From Algoriphagus kandeliae (GTDB lineage: Bacteria > Bacteroidota > Bacteroidia > Cytophagales > Cyclobacteriaceae): a stretch of 64,000 nucleotides of DNA. A program made the translations under genes and the position numbers. Positions 1-7,763 of this stretch are shown one piece after another. Every line of letters starts with the position of its first letter. Positions within the stretch are counted from its first letter, which is position 1. A model generated the notes under the pieces. That model saw only the letters and a list, made by a program, of their open reading frames with translations, did no database searches and had not been told where the DNA came from. The DNA is taken from positions 62,001 through 126,000 of the forward strand of contig NZ_SPSB01000001.1 of NCBI RefSeq assembly GCF_004571135.1, read 5' to 3'.

Positions 1-731
1 TGTGGATTGGTTTGAGTAAGGTGGGTAGCAAGAAGGGGGATAGCCGCTGCTCCGAAGATCCCGATATACTCCATGTAAAATTTCTCAATATTGATCCCGA
101 TCAAGCCAAATAAGCCAATAGTGATGCCGGATAGAAGCATGCCGGATAGTACCAAGATGGCTCCCATAACGACAGCATCTCCATTGAATCGAAGGAAAGT
201 AAGTCGGCTTGTTAAGTCTTTTAGATTACCGGAACCATAGGTATAACCCAAAATTGCCCAAAGGAGTAAAGGCAAATGAATACAGGCTAGAATAAGGGTA
301 TCGCTGGATTTATCGTTTGGTAAGATATTGATATAAAGAAGTGAAGCGATAAAGAGGGAGCCTACTGTAAGGATGGTTTTTGAGGTCAGTTTGTTGATCC
401 AAATGAAATAGATGGATACAAAAGGGAAAACCATCAAGCCTAGGTTTTTAGCATAAAATAGCTCGTTTTCAATGGAGAATATTTCAGGAAGTTTTGCATA
501 AAGCCCAGCTAAAAGAGAAGCGATAATCACGACTCTCCAGTCTTTCAAACTTCCCCAATTGATGGCGTCCGATTCATAGTGCAGTCGGGTATGCCAAAAT
601 TCCGCTAGGGTGCGATCTTGGATTTCTGGATACAATACATCGAATTCTTTCTTGAATTCCGATTTGTTTTTGCGGTAGAGTTTTTCGAGTTCTGCCGGAT
701 TGTCAAGGTTGCTTTGGAGTAGCTCTTTCAT
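1..731 (-). CDS. DUF4153-like integral membrane protein (3' end outside window)
   Basis: The reading frame opens with ATG at 731 and runs leftwards without a stop to base 1, so only about 243 N-terminal residues are seen. A charged soluble segment of roughly 65 residues (rich in Glu/Lys, ending near HTRLHYESDAINWG) is followed by a series of hydrophobic helices. The stretch LGYTYGSGNLKD followed by LTFLRFNGD and a further Gly-rich helix pair resembles DUF4153 membrane proteins of Bacteroidota; that assignment is from memory of the family and is tentative. It is the last visible gene of a leftward operon with a small membrane protein, a winged-helix regulator and a six-helix membrane protein. 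Function unknown. Confidence 0.65.
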   Translation of the reverse strand, partial: MKELLQSNLDNPAELEKLYRKNKSEFKKEFDVLYPEIQDRTLAEFWHTRLHYESDAINWGSLKDWRVVIIASLLAGLYAKLPEIFSIENELFYAKNLGLMVFPFVSIYFIWINKLTSKTILTVGSLFIASLLYINILPNDKSSDTLILACIHLPLLLWAILGYTYGSGNLKDLTSRLTFLRFNGDAVVMGAILVLSGMLLSGITIGLFGLIGINIEKFYMEYIGIFGAAAIPLLATHLTQTNP

Positions 732-779
732 TTTTGAGTGGGCTATGTGATGAATAATTTACGAAGAAATAGAGGTTAA

Positions 780-1103
780 TTAATGCCAGTGTCCGGTGTA
801 GTTGAAGATAAATACCGAAGTGAGCCAAAGGATTATGAAGTATAGGATACTGCTGAAAATGATGGCGATAAGTTTTTTGGTTCCATGGGGAAACCAATGA
901 AATCCCATGAAGTAAAAGAATATTGCGCCTGCCGATCCACTTAAAGGAATAAGGGTGAGTGGGAGGTACATCCAGGGTTGGAAGATGTTTTCATTTGCCA
1001 ATGCAAGAAAAACCAACCAAACTGTGGGAAGAACAAGACCAAGAACCGCTGGAAGCAATAGGTCTTTTGTTCGAATAGGAGGTGGGGAAGTAAGTGGATT
1101 CAT
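780..1103 (-). CDS. small four-helix membrane protein, unknown function
   Basis: A 107-residue protein starting at ATG 1103. After a polar, Pro-rich N-terminus (MNPLTSPPPIRTKD) it has four hydrophobic stretches (roughly residues 15-35, 45-65, 78-97 and a short last one) and ends with HWH. I do not recognise a family. It lies 48 bp upstream of the DUF4153-like gene and 54 bp downstream of the winged-helix regulator, all on the same strand. The 54-bp gap contains one copy of the ACTTTG-N5-CAAAGT inverted repeat, so this gene may be separately controlled inside the operon. Confidence 0.7.
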   Translation of the reverse strand: MNPLTSPPPIRTKDLLLPAVLGLVLPTVWLVFLALANENIFQPWMYLPLTLIPLSGSAGAIFFYFMGFHWFPHGTKKLIAIIFSSILYFIILWLTSVFIFNYTGHWH

Positions 1104-1124
1104 AGTTTTTGTTTATTAGAAAGT

Positions 1125-1141
1125 ACTTTGATTTTCAAAGT
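1125..1141. promoter_or_regulatory. inverted repeat ACTTTG-N5-CAAAGT, copy 1 (operator candidate)
   Basis: Perfect 6-5-6 inverted repeat between the stop codon of the winged-helix gene and the start of the small membrane protein gene. The same repeat recurs at 2076-2094 just before the first gene of the cluster. A dimeric winged-helix protein encoded between the two copies is the obvious candidate ligand (inference). Confidence 0.5.
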
Positions 1142-1157
1142 GAATGATTAAATTTTT

Positions 1158-1451
1158 TTAGCTTTTATTGGATTTGATCAAATTTTCAAGGAATTCAAGA
1201 TGGGCTTCAAAAGCCTTTTTGCCATCCTTGGTGGCTTGATAATTGGTTTGGGGTTTTCGACCCACAAAGGTTTTTTCTATCTGGATATATCCTTGATTTT
1301 CCAGATTCCGAAGATGAGATGCTAAATTCCCATCTGTCACCTCCAGGATTTCCTTGAAGGAATTAAAGTCATATTGCTCATTAGCCATCAAGATGGACAT
1401 AATGCGCAATCGGACTATATTCTCAAAGGCCTTATCGTATTCTCCCTTCAC
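1158..1451 (-). CDS. winged-helix transcriptional regulator (ArsR/MarR-like)
   Basis: A 97-residue DNA-binding protein consisting of little more than one winged helix-turn-helix: an N-terminal helix with VRLRIMSILM, the HTH region around FNSFKEILEVTDGNLASHL (residues 30-48), then the wing with GYIQIEKTFVGRKPQTNYQAT and a C-terminal helix for dimerisation. This matches the small winged-helix (HTH_27, PF13601-like) regulators common in Bacteroidota. The start is GTG at 1451, one base after the TAA of the upstream membrane-protein gene, implying translational coupling. It probably regulates its own operon; two identical inverted repeats (1125-1141 and 2076-2094) flank it. No metal-binding Cys motif is seen, so the signal is unknown. 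Confidence 0.85.
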   Translation of the reverse strand: MKGEYDKAFENIVRLRIMSILMANEQYDFNSFKEILEVTDGNLASHLRNLENQGYIQIEKTFVGRKPQTNYQATKDGKKAFEAHLEFLENLIKSNKS

Positions 1452-1452
1452 C

Positions 1453-2067
1453 TTATCGATCGTATCTGTAATACATCATGGAGCCGTAGATTACATGTAG
1501 CAATCCAAAGCCCAAAGCCCAACATATCAATCCAAAATCAGGGAAAAAGGCAGCCAAAATCCCTAATACTAATTGTCCAATTCCCAAATTCCTGATTTCT
1601 CCTAGGGTGAAATGCGAAGCGCTGATTAAGCCTAGTCCATAGAAAGTCAAAGTAGCAGGGGCGAGGAATTCATAGGCACTTTTGTGAATTAAAGCGAAGG
1701 AGAAAAACCCTCCGGCAATAACTGGAATGAATAGTGCAAGAAGAAACCGTTTGCTGGCTGGAGACCAAAATTTCTGTGATTTCTTTTGGCTTTTGCTTTG
1801 GCTAAGCAGGTAGGCTGTTCCAATGGCCAGAAACAAAACCAATATAGCCACTACCAGTAATTTGCTTTGTAAATCCGCTGTGGAGTTTATTTCTGAATCA
1901 AACCCTAATCCAGAGCTTGGATAATAAACCCAATACCAGGCAATTCCGGCTCCTAGAAACGCATAGATTCCTGCCAAAACTCCAGAAAGCCCACTAAGTG
2001 AAATGAAGCGTGTACTTCGCTCCATCATGGACTTGATTTCGGCTAATTCATTTTCAGGATTTCTCAT
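1453..2067 (-). CDS. six-helix membrane protein, unknown function
   Basis: I place the start at the ATG at 2067, giving 204 residues beginning MRNPENELAEIKSMMERS; an in-frame upstream start at 2121 would add 18 residues that read through the inverted repeat and look non-coding. The N-terminal amphipathic helix is followed by about six transmembrane segments, with a basic loop SQSKSQKKSQKF after the second. Bacteroidota commonly pair such proteins with a small winged-helix regulator, as here, where the regulator gene follows by a single base. The role may be sensing or transport, but nothing in the sequence decides this. First gene of the leftward operon. Confidence 0.75.
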   Translation of the reverse strand: MRNPENELAEIKSMMERSTRFISLSGLSGVLAGIYAFLGAGIAWYWVYYPSSGLGFDSEINSTADLQSKLLVVAILVLFLAIGTAYLLSQSKSQKKSQKFWSPASKRFLLALFIPVIAGGFFSFALIHKSAYEFLAPATLTFYGLGLISASHFTLGEIRNLGIGQLVLGILAAFFPDFGLICWALGFGLLHVIYGSMMYYRYDR

Positions 2068-2075
2068 TTTAAAAG

Positions 2076-2094
2076 TACTTTGTGATGCAAAGTA
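2076..2094. promoter_or_regulatory. inverted repeat TACTTTG-N5-CAAAGTA, copy 2 (operator candidate)
   Basis: Perfect 7-5-7 inverted repeat ending 9 bases before the ATG at 2067, so it would overlap the transcription start or leader of the operon. It shares GTACTTTG-N5-CAAAGT with copy 1. Likely autoregulatory operator of the winged-helix protein (inference). Confidence 0.55.
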
Positions 2095-2254
2095 AATGAA
2101 TGATTTTGAATTTCCACTCATTTACTTTTAAGATTTTTGAAAAATTTTGATTGGGACTTATTGGCTAAATACACTAATCAAAATAAGGCATTTGCCGTAT
2201 AGCTACTTTTAATCTCTTAGATGATTTTTGGAATGAAACTAAACACTATCAAAA

Positions 2255-2914
2255 ATGAAAAAATATCTTTTTAAATGGATTTTGCTTTTAACTTCTGGGT
2301 TCTTGTTGGTCTCTTGCACTGATGGAGAAGATTTGGAACCTGATGATCAGCAGCAGCTGACAAATGATCTAAATTTCCCATTCACGCTTTCAGGAGATGA
2401 AAGTAGCTATGTCATGGAAATAGATGGGGTGGAGGTGAGTAATTATGCTGAAATTCTTAATACGCTCAATGTAGATAAGTCCATTTCAGTTAATTTTTGG
2501 GGACCAAGTAATGACTTCAATTTCGGAGGATTTAATTGGATCCCTTTAGGTACAGGAACCTACGAAGCTGGTCATGATCTAGGTCCTGGAAATGGTACTT
2601 TTGGAAATAATCTTTTTATGGTTGCATTTGTGAAAAAAGATGGAGTAAAGTATCACGCTTACTCCGCTCATGAATATGGCTTTCTGGAAGAAGAGCGGAT
2701 TCCTGGTTCTTCTGCTACCGTAAAAATCATCACCTTCGAAGGAAAACAGACAACCTACAGTTTTTTGAATGGTACTTTCAGTCAATTCATTGGAACTGTT
2801 GAGGGCCAATTTGCAGGAACATTCAAAACCAAGGATGGAAAAGAAGTTAAAGTGACTAAAGGACAATTTAGAATTGTCCAAAAACTGCCTCCAGGCGCAG
2901 TTCCTGTAGACTAA
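2255..2914 (+). CDS. secreted lipoprotein, unknown function
   Basis: A 219-residue protein with a lipoprotein signal: MKKYLFKW, a hydrophobic core, and the lipobox LLVSC with the lipidated Cys near residue 21, followed by an acidic linker (TDGEDLEPDD). The mature part is a mix of short beta-strand-like segments with many Gly, Asn and Phe (for example GGFNWIPLGTGTYEAG) and resembles the DUF6252-type Bacteroidota lipoproteins in general appearance, though I cannot confirm a family. It is monocistronic, ends at a strong hairpin terminator, and converges on the esterase gene. Probably anchored to the periplasmic or outer surface of a membrane. Confidence 0.75.
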   Translation: MKKYLFKWILLLTSGFLLVSCTDGEDLEPDDQQQLTNDLNFPFTLSGDESSYVMEIDGVEVSNYAEILNTLNVDKSISVNFWGPSNDFNFGGFNWIPLGTGTYEAGHDLGPGNGTFGNNLFMVAFVKKDGVKYHAYSAHEYGFLEEERIPGSSATVKIITFEGKQTTYSFLNGTFSQFIGTVEGQFAGTFKTKDGKEVKVTKGQFRIVQKLPPGAVPVD

Positions 2915-2917
2915 ACG

Positions 2918-2950
2918 AAAAAAACCTTCAGTCTGACTGAAGGTTTTTTT
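2918..2950. terminator. bidirectional intrinsic terminator
   Basis: A perfect 15-base inverted repeat with a 3-base CTG loop: arms 2918-2932 (seven A, then ACCTTCAGT reading in) and 2936-2950 (ending in seven T). It lies exactly between the convergent stop codons at 2914 (+) and 2954 (-) and has a U-tract for both directions. Confidence 0.9.
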
Positions 2951-2953
2951 GTG

Positions 2954-4147
2954 CTATTGAAAAAGCCTTGGAGCGAATTGGCTTAGATAAACTCTCCAGT
3001 TTCTCCAAGTGTGTCCGCCTTCACTTTCTACATATTCATAAGGCATTCCCATGGCATCGAGTCTAGCTCTGTATTCTTTATTGGCATCGTACAAGAAGTC
3101 TGTTTTTCCAATTGCTATCCAATAAAGCTTGTAGCCATTATCCATTTGCTTTTTTAGGGTTTCGTCAAAATTGCTGTAAACCTTACCCGTTGCATCTTCA
3201 CGAGGCATTATTGCTGCAGAAAATAATCCGACATAGTCAAATGTGTTCGGATAGTAACGGGAAATATGCAAAGTATGGAAGCCACCCATAGAAAGTCCAG
3301 CAATAGCACGATCAGCCTTATCAGCTTTTACACGATAGTTGCCTTCTACAAATTTGATAATATCCTCGAAAGCTCCTTCGTAGGTTCCGTCCATGGTTTT
3401 TGGAACCATAAATTGAGGTTTGTAGAAGCCCATGCTTCCTTCTCCCGGAGCACCATCTTGGATCACATTTCCGTTCGGCATTCCCACGATCATTGGCTTC
3501 GCCTTCCCTTCTGCGATTAGATTATCCATAATCTGTGCTGTACGACCTAGCGAAATCCAAGCTTCTTCATCTCCCCCTGCTCCATGTAATAAGTATAAAA
3601 CAGGATATTTTTCATTGGAAGTTTCGTAGCCCGGTGGGGTGTAAATGGTAATTCTACGATCCATTCCCAAGCCAGGAGAATCATACCAGCGCCTTGCAAT
3701 AGTACCGTGAGGAATATCATTGGTTTTGTAGAGTTCGGCTTGACCTCCTCCAATGATGAAGATATTCGTGCTTGAAGCCACATCCCGAATCAAAAATGGA
3801 TTGTTTGGATCAGTGGTTCTGAAGCCATCAATGATGAAGGAGTAATTATACAATTCCGGATTCAGCACCTCGGAAATATAAGTCCAGACTCCTTGCTCGT
3901 TTTTGGTCATTTCAACTTTGCCTGGGCCGTCCATTTCACCCATCGGAGTTTTCATTTTTACAGTAGGTAAAAAATCTCCGGTGATCTCGACTTTTTCGGC
4001 ATCGGGTGCCATTAGTCGAAAAGTGACGGTGTTGTTCTCATGGACTTCAGGAGATATAATCTGCTGTCCTCCAAATAAAGCTTCCTGTGAAAAGCCTAAA
4101 AGACTGAACGACAGGAAGAAAAATGCGGATAGAAGTTGTTTCTTCAT
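2954..4147 (-). CDS. secreted esterase (esterase D/feruloyl esterase type) with N-terminal E-set domain
   Basis: A 397-residue secreted alpha/beta hydrolase. Residues 1-20 are a Sec signal peptide (cleavage after GFSQ). Residues 35-135 form an early-set/CBM48-like beta domain (TVTFRLMAPDAEKVEITGDF ... LYNYSFIIDG), as in XynZ/Fes-type esterases. The catalytic domain (PF00756) begins near 150 with the oxyanion region LYLLHGAGGDE, the nucleophile motif GLSMGG (Ser286), a likely Asp in GKTDFLYD (350 or 354) and His379 in EGGHTW. Such enzymes remove feruloyl or acetyl groups from plant polysaccharide or act on siderophore-type esters; the context does not choose. Convergent with the lipoprotein gene; no obvious operon partner. 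Confidence 0.85.
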   Translation of the reverse strand: MKKQLLSAFFFLSFSLLGFSQEALFGGQQIISPEVHENNTVTFRLMAPDAEKVEITGDFLPTVKMKTPMGEMDGPGKVEMTKNEQGVWTYISEVLNPELYNYSFIIDGFRTTDPNNPFLIRDVASSTNIFIIGGGQAELYKTNDIPHGTIARRWYDSPGLGMDRRITIYTPPGYETSNEKYPVLYLLHGAGGDEEAWISLGRTAQIMDNLIAEGKAKPMIVGMPNGNVIQDGAPGEGSMGFYKPQFMVPKTMDGTYEGAFEDIIKFVEGNYRVKADKADRAIAGLSMGGFHTLHISRYYPNTFDYVGLFSAAIMPREDATGKVYSNFDETLKKQMDNGYKLYWIAIGKTDFLYDANKEYRARLDAMGMPYEYVESEGGHTWRNWRVYLSQFAPRLFQ

Positions 4148-4420
4148 GTTAAAAGGGTTCTATTGTGTCAATTTGTGAAAATAGAAAAATGGAATTTGAA
4201 AACCTAGAGAAATAATACAAAGCCCGGGTTTTAGAGGTCTAAGTGTATGTTTAAGATCGTTGGCCAAGCTCATTAAAACAGTTTCTTATCAGGGGAGAAT
4301 CAGGTTGGTTTTTTTTTCTTGGTTGAAAATTGCTTTGAAAGTCAACGGATTACTAATTCAATTTCAATTTTATAAAAGTGTATATTGAAGAGAAATCAAC
4401 TCATTTTTATCTTTTCTCTT
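4148..4420. other. intergenic region between divergent esterase and amidohydrolase genes
   Basis: About 270 bases, AT-rich, holding the divergent promoters of both neighbours. I see no repeat, hairpin, RNA gene or clear TAnnTTTG box in it. A TTG at 4385 is in frame with the amidohydrolase but adds only 12 residues before the better ATG at 4421. Confidence 0.5.
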
Positions 4421-5800
4421 ATGGTAAAAAATATACTTCTCTCACTTTTGCTTTTACTGGTAGGAATCCCGGCTTTTTCCCAATATCAAATCATTACCGG
4501 AGGTTGGGTATATGATACCGATACAAAAAGCTTCAAAAAGAATTCGGCCATCTATTTGGTCAATGGGAAGTTTGGAACAGGAAGTGAAAAGGTGATGAAC
4601 TGGGACGTAAAAAAGCTATCGGATGATGATTATATTCTTCCAGGTTTGATTGATCTGCATGCTCACTATCGGGTAAGTTTTGATGGGAAGGCTTACGATG
4701 ATACGGTTGCTATGCCGAAGATTTTTCTGGCCAACGGGGTGACAAGTACTTTTCCAGCTGGAGAAATTGAGCCAGAGAAAATGTGGGATTTGCAGAAAAA
4801 AATTGATGCTGGCCAAATTCCAGGACCGAGGATTCTTCACTCAGGGCCCTATTTTGGAACGGCTGCTCCGGATTGGAATCCTGAAATTTCCGATTCTGAA
4901 ATACGTCAACGTGTGGATTATTGGGCGAAAAGGGGAGCTTATGGTTTCAAAGCCAAGGGAATTACAAGTGAACAATTGAAAGTTCTGATTGATCAGGCGC
5001 ATAAGAATGATTTAACTGTGACCGGCCATTTGAATTCAGGTTACAGAAATTCGGTCAATCCTCAGGAAGCTATCCAAATGGGAATCGACCGGGTAGAGCA
5101 TTTTCTGGGAGGGAGATTGCTTGCTGATTCCATTGATGCGTATCAAAGCTTGAAAAATCTAGATCCAGCAGACCCTTTACTGGATGAAATTATTCAGCTT
5201 TATATTGATAAGGGGGTATATTTCGATGCAACGTTGGCTACTTATGGTGCGATCGGAATGATTGATTCCCCTATCTTTTTTGATTTTGCCATTGAAAATG
5301 AATATTTCACAGATTTCACCAAGGACATCATCAAATCAAAAAACACTCCCTCTGCATTCAGCGAACTTTGCGCCTTGATCTATCCTGTCAAGCAGGGAAC
5401 TTTGAAGCGGTATTACGAGGCAGGTGGTTTGATTACGGTTGGTACTGACAGGCCCTTATTATTGGATAATTATCTAGGCGGAGGGATTGGTGGCTTTTTT
5501 ATTCATCGAGAATTGGCTGCCATGGTTGAGATCGGGATTCCTCCGGGCGAAGTCATCTATTTAGCTACCCAGCAAAATGCAGAAGCCTTAGGAATTGCAG
5601 ATAAAGCAGGAAGAATAAGCCCCGGAAAATGGGCTGATATGATGATCATCCGCGGAAATCCTATCGAAGATATCAATCGAACACGAAGCGTTCACACCGT
5701 TGTAAAAGGCGGGAAATTTTATTCCTCCCATGATTTGAAAAATGCTGCTAAAGGGAAGTTGGGGCCTTCGGTTGAAGAAGTTCCGGATGAAATTCAGTGA
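4421..5800 (+). CDS. secreted metal-dependent amidohydrolase
   Basis: A 459-residue amidohydrolase-superfamily enzyme (PF01979) starting at ATG 4421, chosen because it begins a clean signal peptide ending GIPAFSQ (residue 21). Metal ligands are visible: His80 and His82 in LIDLHAHY, a candidate carboxylated Lys in YGFKAKG (177/179), His203 in VTGHLN, His227 in RVEHF and Asp343 in VGTDRPL. The C-terminal strand-rich SISPGKWADMMI-like segment is the usual second half of the small beta-sandwich (here RISPGKWADMMI). Related enzymes act on prolidase-type dipeptides, imidazolone-like rings or other cyclic amides; substrate not predictable. Its last codons overlap by 7 bp with the convergent nucleoside hydrolase gene. 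Confidence 0.85.
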   Translation: MVKNILLSLLLLLVGIPAFSQYQIITGGWVYDTDTKSFKKNSAIYLVNGKFGTGSEKVMNWDVKKLSDDDYILPGLIDLHAHYRVSFDGKAYDDTVAMPKIFLANGVTSTFPAGEIEPEKMWDLQKKIDAGQIPGPRILHSGPYFGTAAPDWNPEISDSEIRQRVDYWAKRGAYGFKAKGITSEQLKVLIDQAHKNDLTVTGHLNSGYRNSVNPQEAIQMGIDRVEHFLGGRLLADSIDAYQSLKNLDPADPLLDEIIQLYIDKGVYFDATLATYGAIGMIDSPIFFDFAIENEYFTDFTKDIIKSKNTPSAFSELCALIYPVKQGTLKRYYEAGGLITVGTDRPLLLDNYLGGGIGGFFIHRELAAMVEIGIPPGEVIYLATQQNAEALGIADKAGRISPGKWADMMIIRGNPIEDINRTRSVHTVVKGGKFYSSHDLKNAAKGKLGPSVEEVPDEIQ

Positions 5801-6720
5801 AAAGCCCGCTCAAAGGATTCCCAAAAATCCTTCTCCATTTTATCAGTATTAATCCTGGTATGAATTTTTACTATTCTTCTGGTATTCTCCTCAGGAGTCC
5901 AGAATTCTTCCACGTTGCTCCATTCCGGGTGGATTAAGGCTTCTACAATGGCTACATCCCACATAGTCCAACGCTCTTTCCCGGGATCTTCCTTTGTCCA
6001 CCAACGGGTGTATCTTTCCCATCGATTGATCAAATAATCTCCCAATTCGGATTTCCCTCTAAGCTGCTGATCAACCTTTTCCTTTTCAAAAACCAAATGC
6101 TGACTGGTTGTGGCAGACATAATGGTCAAGTCCAAATCAGGCGTATCAAAAAGTACATTGACCGCTAGGGTATCGTTCCCAGAATTGAATTCCTTCTTAT
6201 TGAAGTTGTTGGTTTCTGGATCATGCCAGATACCCAAGTAATGAACCTTGATTTTCGGAATGATACTGGGTTCTTGAAGGATGGCCGAAGCCACGTTGGT
6301 ACAGCTTCCAAGAATAACCAGATTCAACTTCTCATCTCCTTCCATTTTGAGAGCCTGCTCAATAATAAAATCGGATGCAGGAGATCGCTGAGGTTCGGAG
6401 GCTGATTTTAAGGGTACGTTTGAACCTATGGGGAGCGGAATTTCTTGTCGCTTTGCTAGCTCCACTAAGCGTTCATTGATTTCTTGACTTTCTTTTACTG
6501 TAGAATCACTCGCTAATGGAGAAATATGGAATTGGGCTGAAGTAACCGCTTTGATATCCAATTTCTCATCCGCTAAAGCCCTTGCTAAGGCAAAAAGATC
6601 ATCCACCTCATTGGCAGTGTCTGCATCGATGATTACCGGGATTTTTTCTTCCTGAGAAAAGGGGAAAGAGAAAGTGGATTCTAGAAATGTCAAAAAAGAG
6701 AAAAGGAAAAGCAAAGTCAT
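5794..6720 (-). CDS. secreted nucleoside hydrolase-family protein
   Basis: A 308-residue protein from ATG 6720; a longer in-frame start at 6822 would put 34 polar residues before an obvious signal peptide (MTLLFLFSFLTF), so 6720 is preferred. The N-terminal calcium site reads DADTANEVDD (residues 32-41), the DxDxxNExDD variant of the inosine-uridine nucleoside hydrolase signature (canonical DxDPGxDD). Other family features are LVILGSCTN and the late WDVAIVEA with the conserved Asp. It likely cleaves N-glycosidic bonds of purine or pyrimidine nucleosides in the periplasm. The 3' end overlaps the convergent amidohydrolase by 7 bp; its 5' side is 165 bp from aguB. Confidence 0.82.
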   Translation of the reverse strand: MTLLFLFSFLTFLESTFSFPFSQEEKIPVIIDADTANEVDDLFALARALADEKLDIKAVTSAQFHISPLASDSTVKESQEINERLVELAKRQEIPLPIGSNVPLKSASEPQRSPASDFIIEQALKMEGDEKLNLVILGSCTNVASAILQEPSIIPKIKVHYLGIWHDPETNNFNKKEFNSGNDTLAVNVLFDTPDLDLTIMSATTSQHLVFEKEKVDQQLRGKSELGDYLINRWERYTRWWTKEDPGKERWTMWDVAIVEALIHPEWSNVEEFWTPEENTRRIVKIHTRINTDKMEKDFWESFERAFH

Positions 6721-6828
6721 AAATGGGGTGATAGTCGGTTTTGGACCCAAAACTACAAAAGAGAATTCAGTCCAGTCAACAGTTGAAATTCCTATCTGGC
6801 TTAAATTATTTCCATTCTTCAATCCCTA

Positions 6829-6860
6829 TTTGTCAATCCCCACCATCCACGGTATCTTTG
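6829..6860 (+). promoter_or_regulatory. Bacteroidota-type promoter of aguB-aguA
   Basis: TTTG at 6829-6832, a 20-base spacer, and TATCTTTG at 6853-6860, matching the -33 TTTG / -7 TAnnTTTG consensus known from Bacteroides and relatives. The start codon of aguB follows 24 bases downstream, giving a short leader. Confidence 0.7.
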
Positions 6861-6884
6861 TTCCTTCATTCTAACGTTTAAGCC

Positions 6885-7760
6885 GTGGCAAATAAAACCG
6901 TCAAAGTAGGTATGGTCCAACTCAGTTGCTCTGGGAATGTGGCCGAAAACATGGAGAAAACTATTGCAGGTATCCGTACTGCTGCTCAAAAAGGGGCACA
7001 GGTGGTAGTTTTGCAGGAACTTTTTAGATCCCTCTATTTCTGCGATGTGGAGGATTATGAAAACTTCAAATTAGCGGAAGCCATTCCTGGTCCTTCTACA
7101 GATACTTTAGGCGCTTTGGCTAAAGAGTTGGGAGTGGTAATCGTAGCTTCCCTTTTTGAAAAACGAGCTGAGGGTTTATATCACAATACCACAGCTGTTT
7201 TGGATGCAGATGGAAGCTATTTGGGCAAGTACCGAAAAATGCATATTCCGGATGATCCTGGGTATTATGAGAAGTTTTATTTCACCCCAGGCGATTTAGG
7301 ATATAAAGTGTTCCCAACAAAGTTCGGAAAAATAGGTGTGTTGATTTGCTGGGATCAGTGGTATCCGGAAGCAGCAAGAATTACGGCTTTGAAAGGTGCG
7401 GACTTTTTGGTGTATCCTACGGCCATCGGCTGGCATAAGGATCAAGACGAATTGACCAACGAGGAACAATATGGAGCTTGGCAGACTATCCAAAGATCTC
7501 ATGCAGTAGCCAATGGGATACCAGTAGTTTCCGTAAACCGTACCGGTGTGGAAGGTGAAATGCAGTTTTGGGGAGGGTCTTTTGTGGCCAATCCATTCGG
7601 GAGAGTGGTTTACAAAGCCCCACATCTTGAAGAAGAAGTTCACGTTGAAGAATTGGATTTGACAGGTTCGGATCGTTATAGAACTCACTGGCCTTTTCTA
7701 CGAGATCGAAGAATTGATTCCTACGATCCTATCACCAAGCGTTTCCTTGACGAAGACTAA
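6885..7760 (+). CDS. aguB: N-carbamoylputrescine amidase
   Basis: A 291-residue cytoplasmic carbon-nitrogen hydrolase (nitrilase superfamily) that hydrolyses N-carbamoylputrescine to putrescine, CO2 and NH3. The catalytic triad is intact: Glu45 in VLQELF, Lys118 in YRKMHIPD and Cys155 in LICWDQWYPE; the last motif and DDPGYYEKFYFTPGD are typical of AguB rather than other nitrilases. The full domain is present and length is normal. Translation starts at GTG 6885, 24 bases after a consensus promoter. The stop is followed three bases later by the ATG of aguA, whose product makes this enzyme's substrate, so the pair forms the agmatine route to putrescine. Confidence 0.93.
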   Translation: MANKTVKVGMVQLSCSGNVAENMEKTIAGIRTAAQKGAQVVVLQELFRSLYFCDVEDYENFKLAEAIPGPSTDTLGALAKELGVVIVASLFEKRAEGLYHNTTAVLDADGSYLGKYRKMHIPDDPGYYEKFYFTPGDLGYKVFPTKFGKIGVLICWDQWYPEAARITALKGADFLVYPTAIGWHKDQDELTNEEQYGAWQTIQRSHAVANGIPVVSVNRTGVEGEMQFWGGSFVANPFGRVVYKAPHLEEEVHVEELDLTGSDRYRTHWPFLRDRRIDSYDPITKRFLDED

Positions 7761-7763
7761 TTG

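Noticed and set aside
5794-5800. Frameshift or truncation at the amidohydrolase/nucleoside hydrolase junction
   Set aside because: Both proteins have natural ends; the 7-bp overlap of convergent stops is ordinary.
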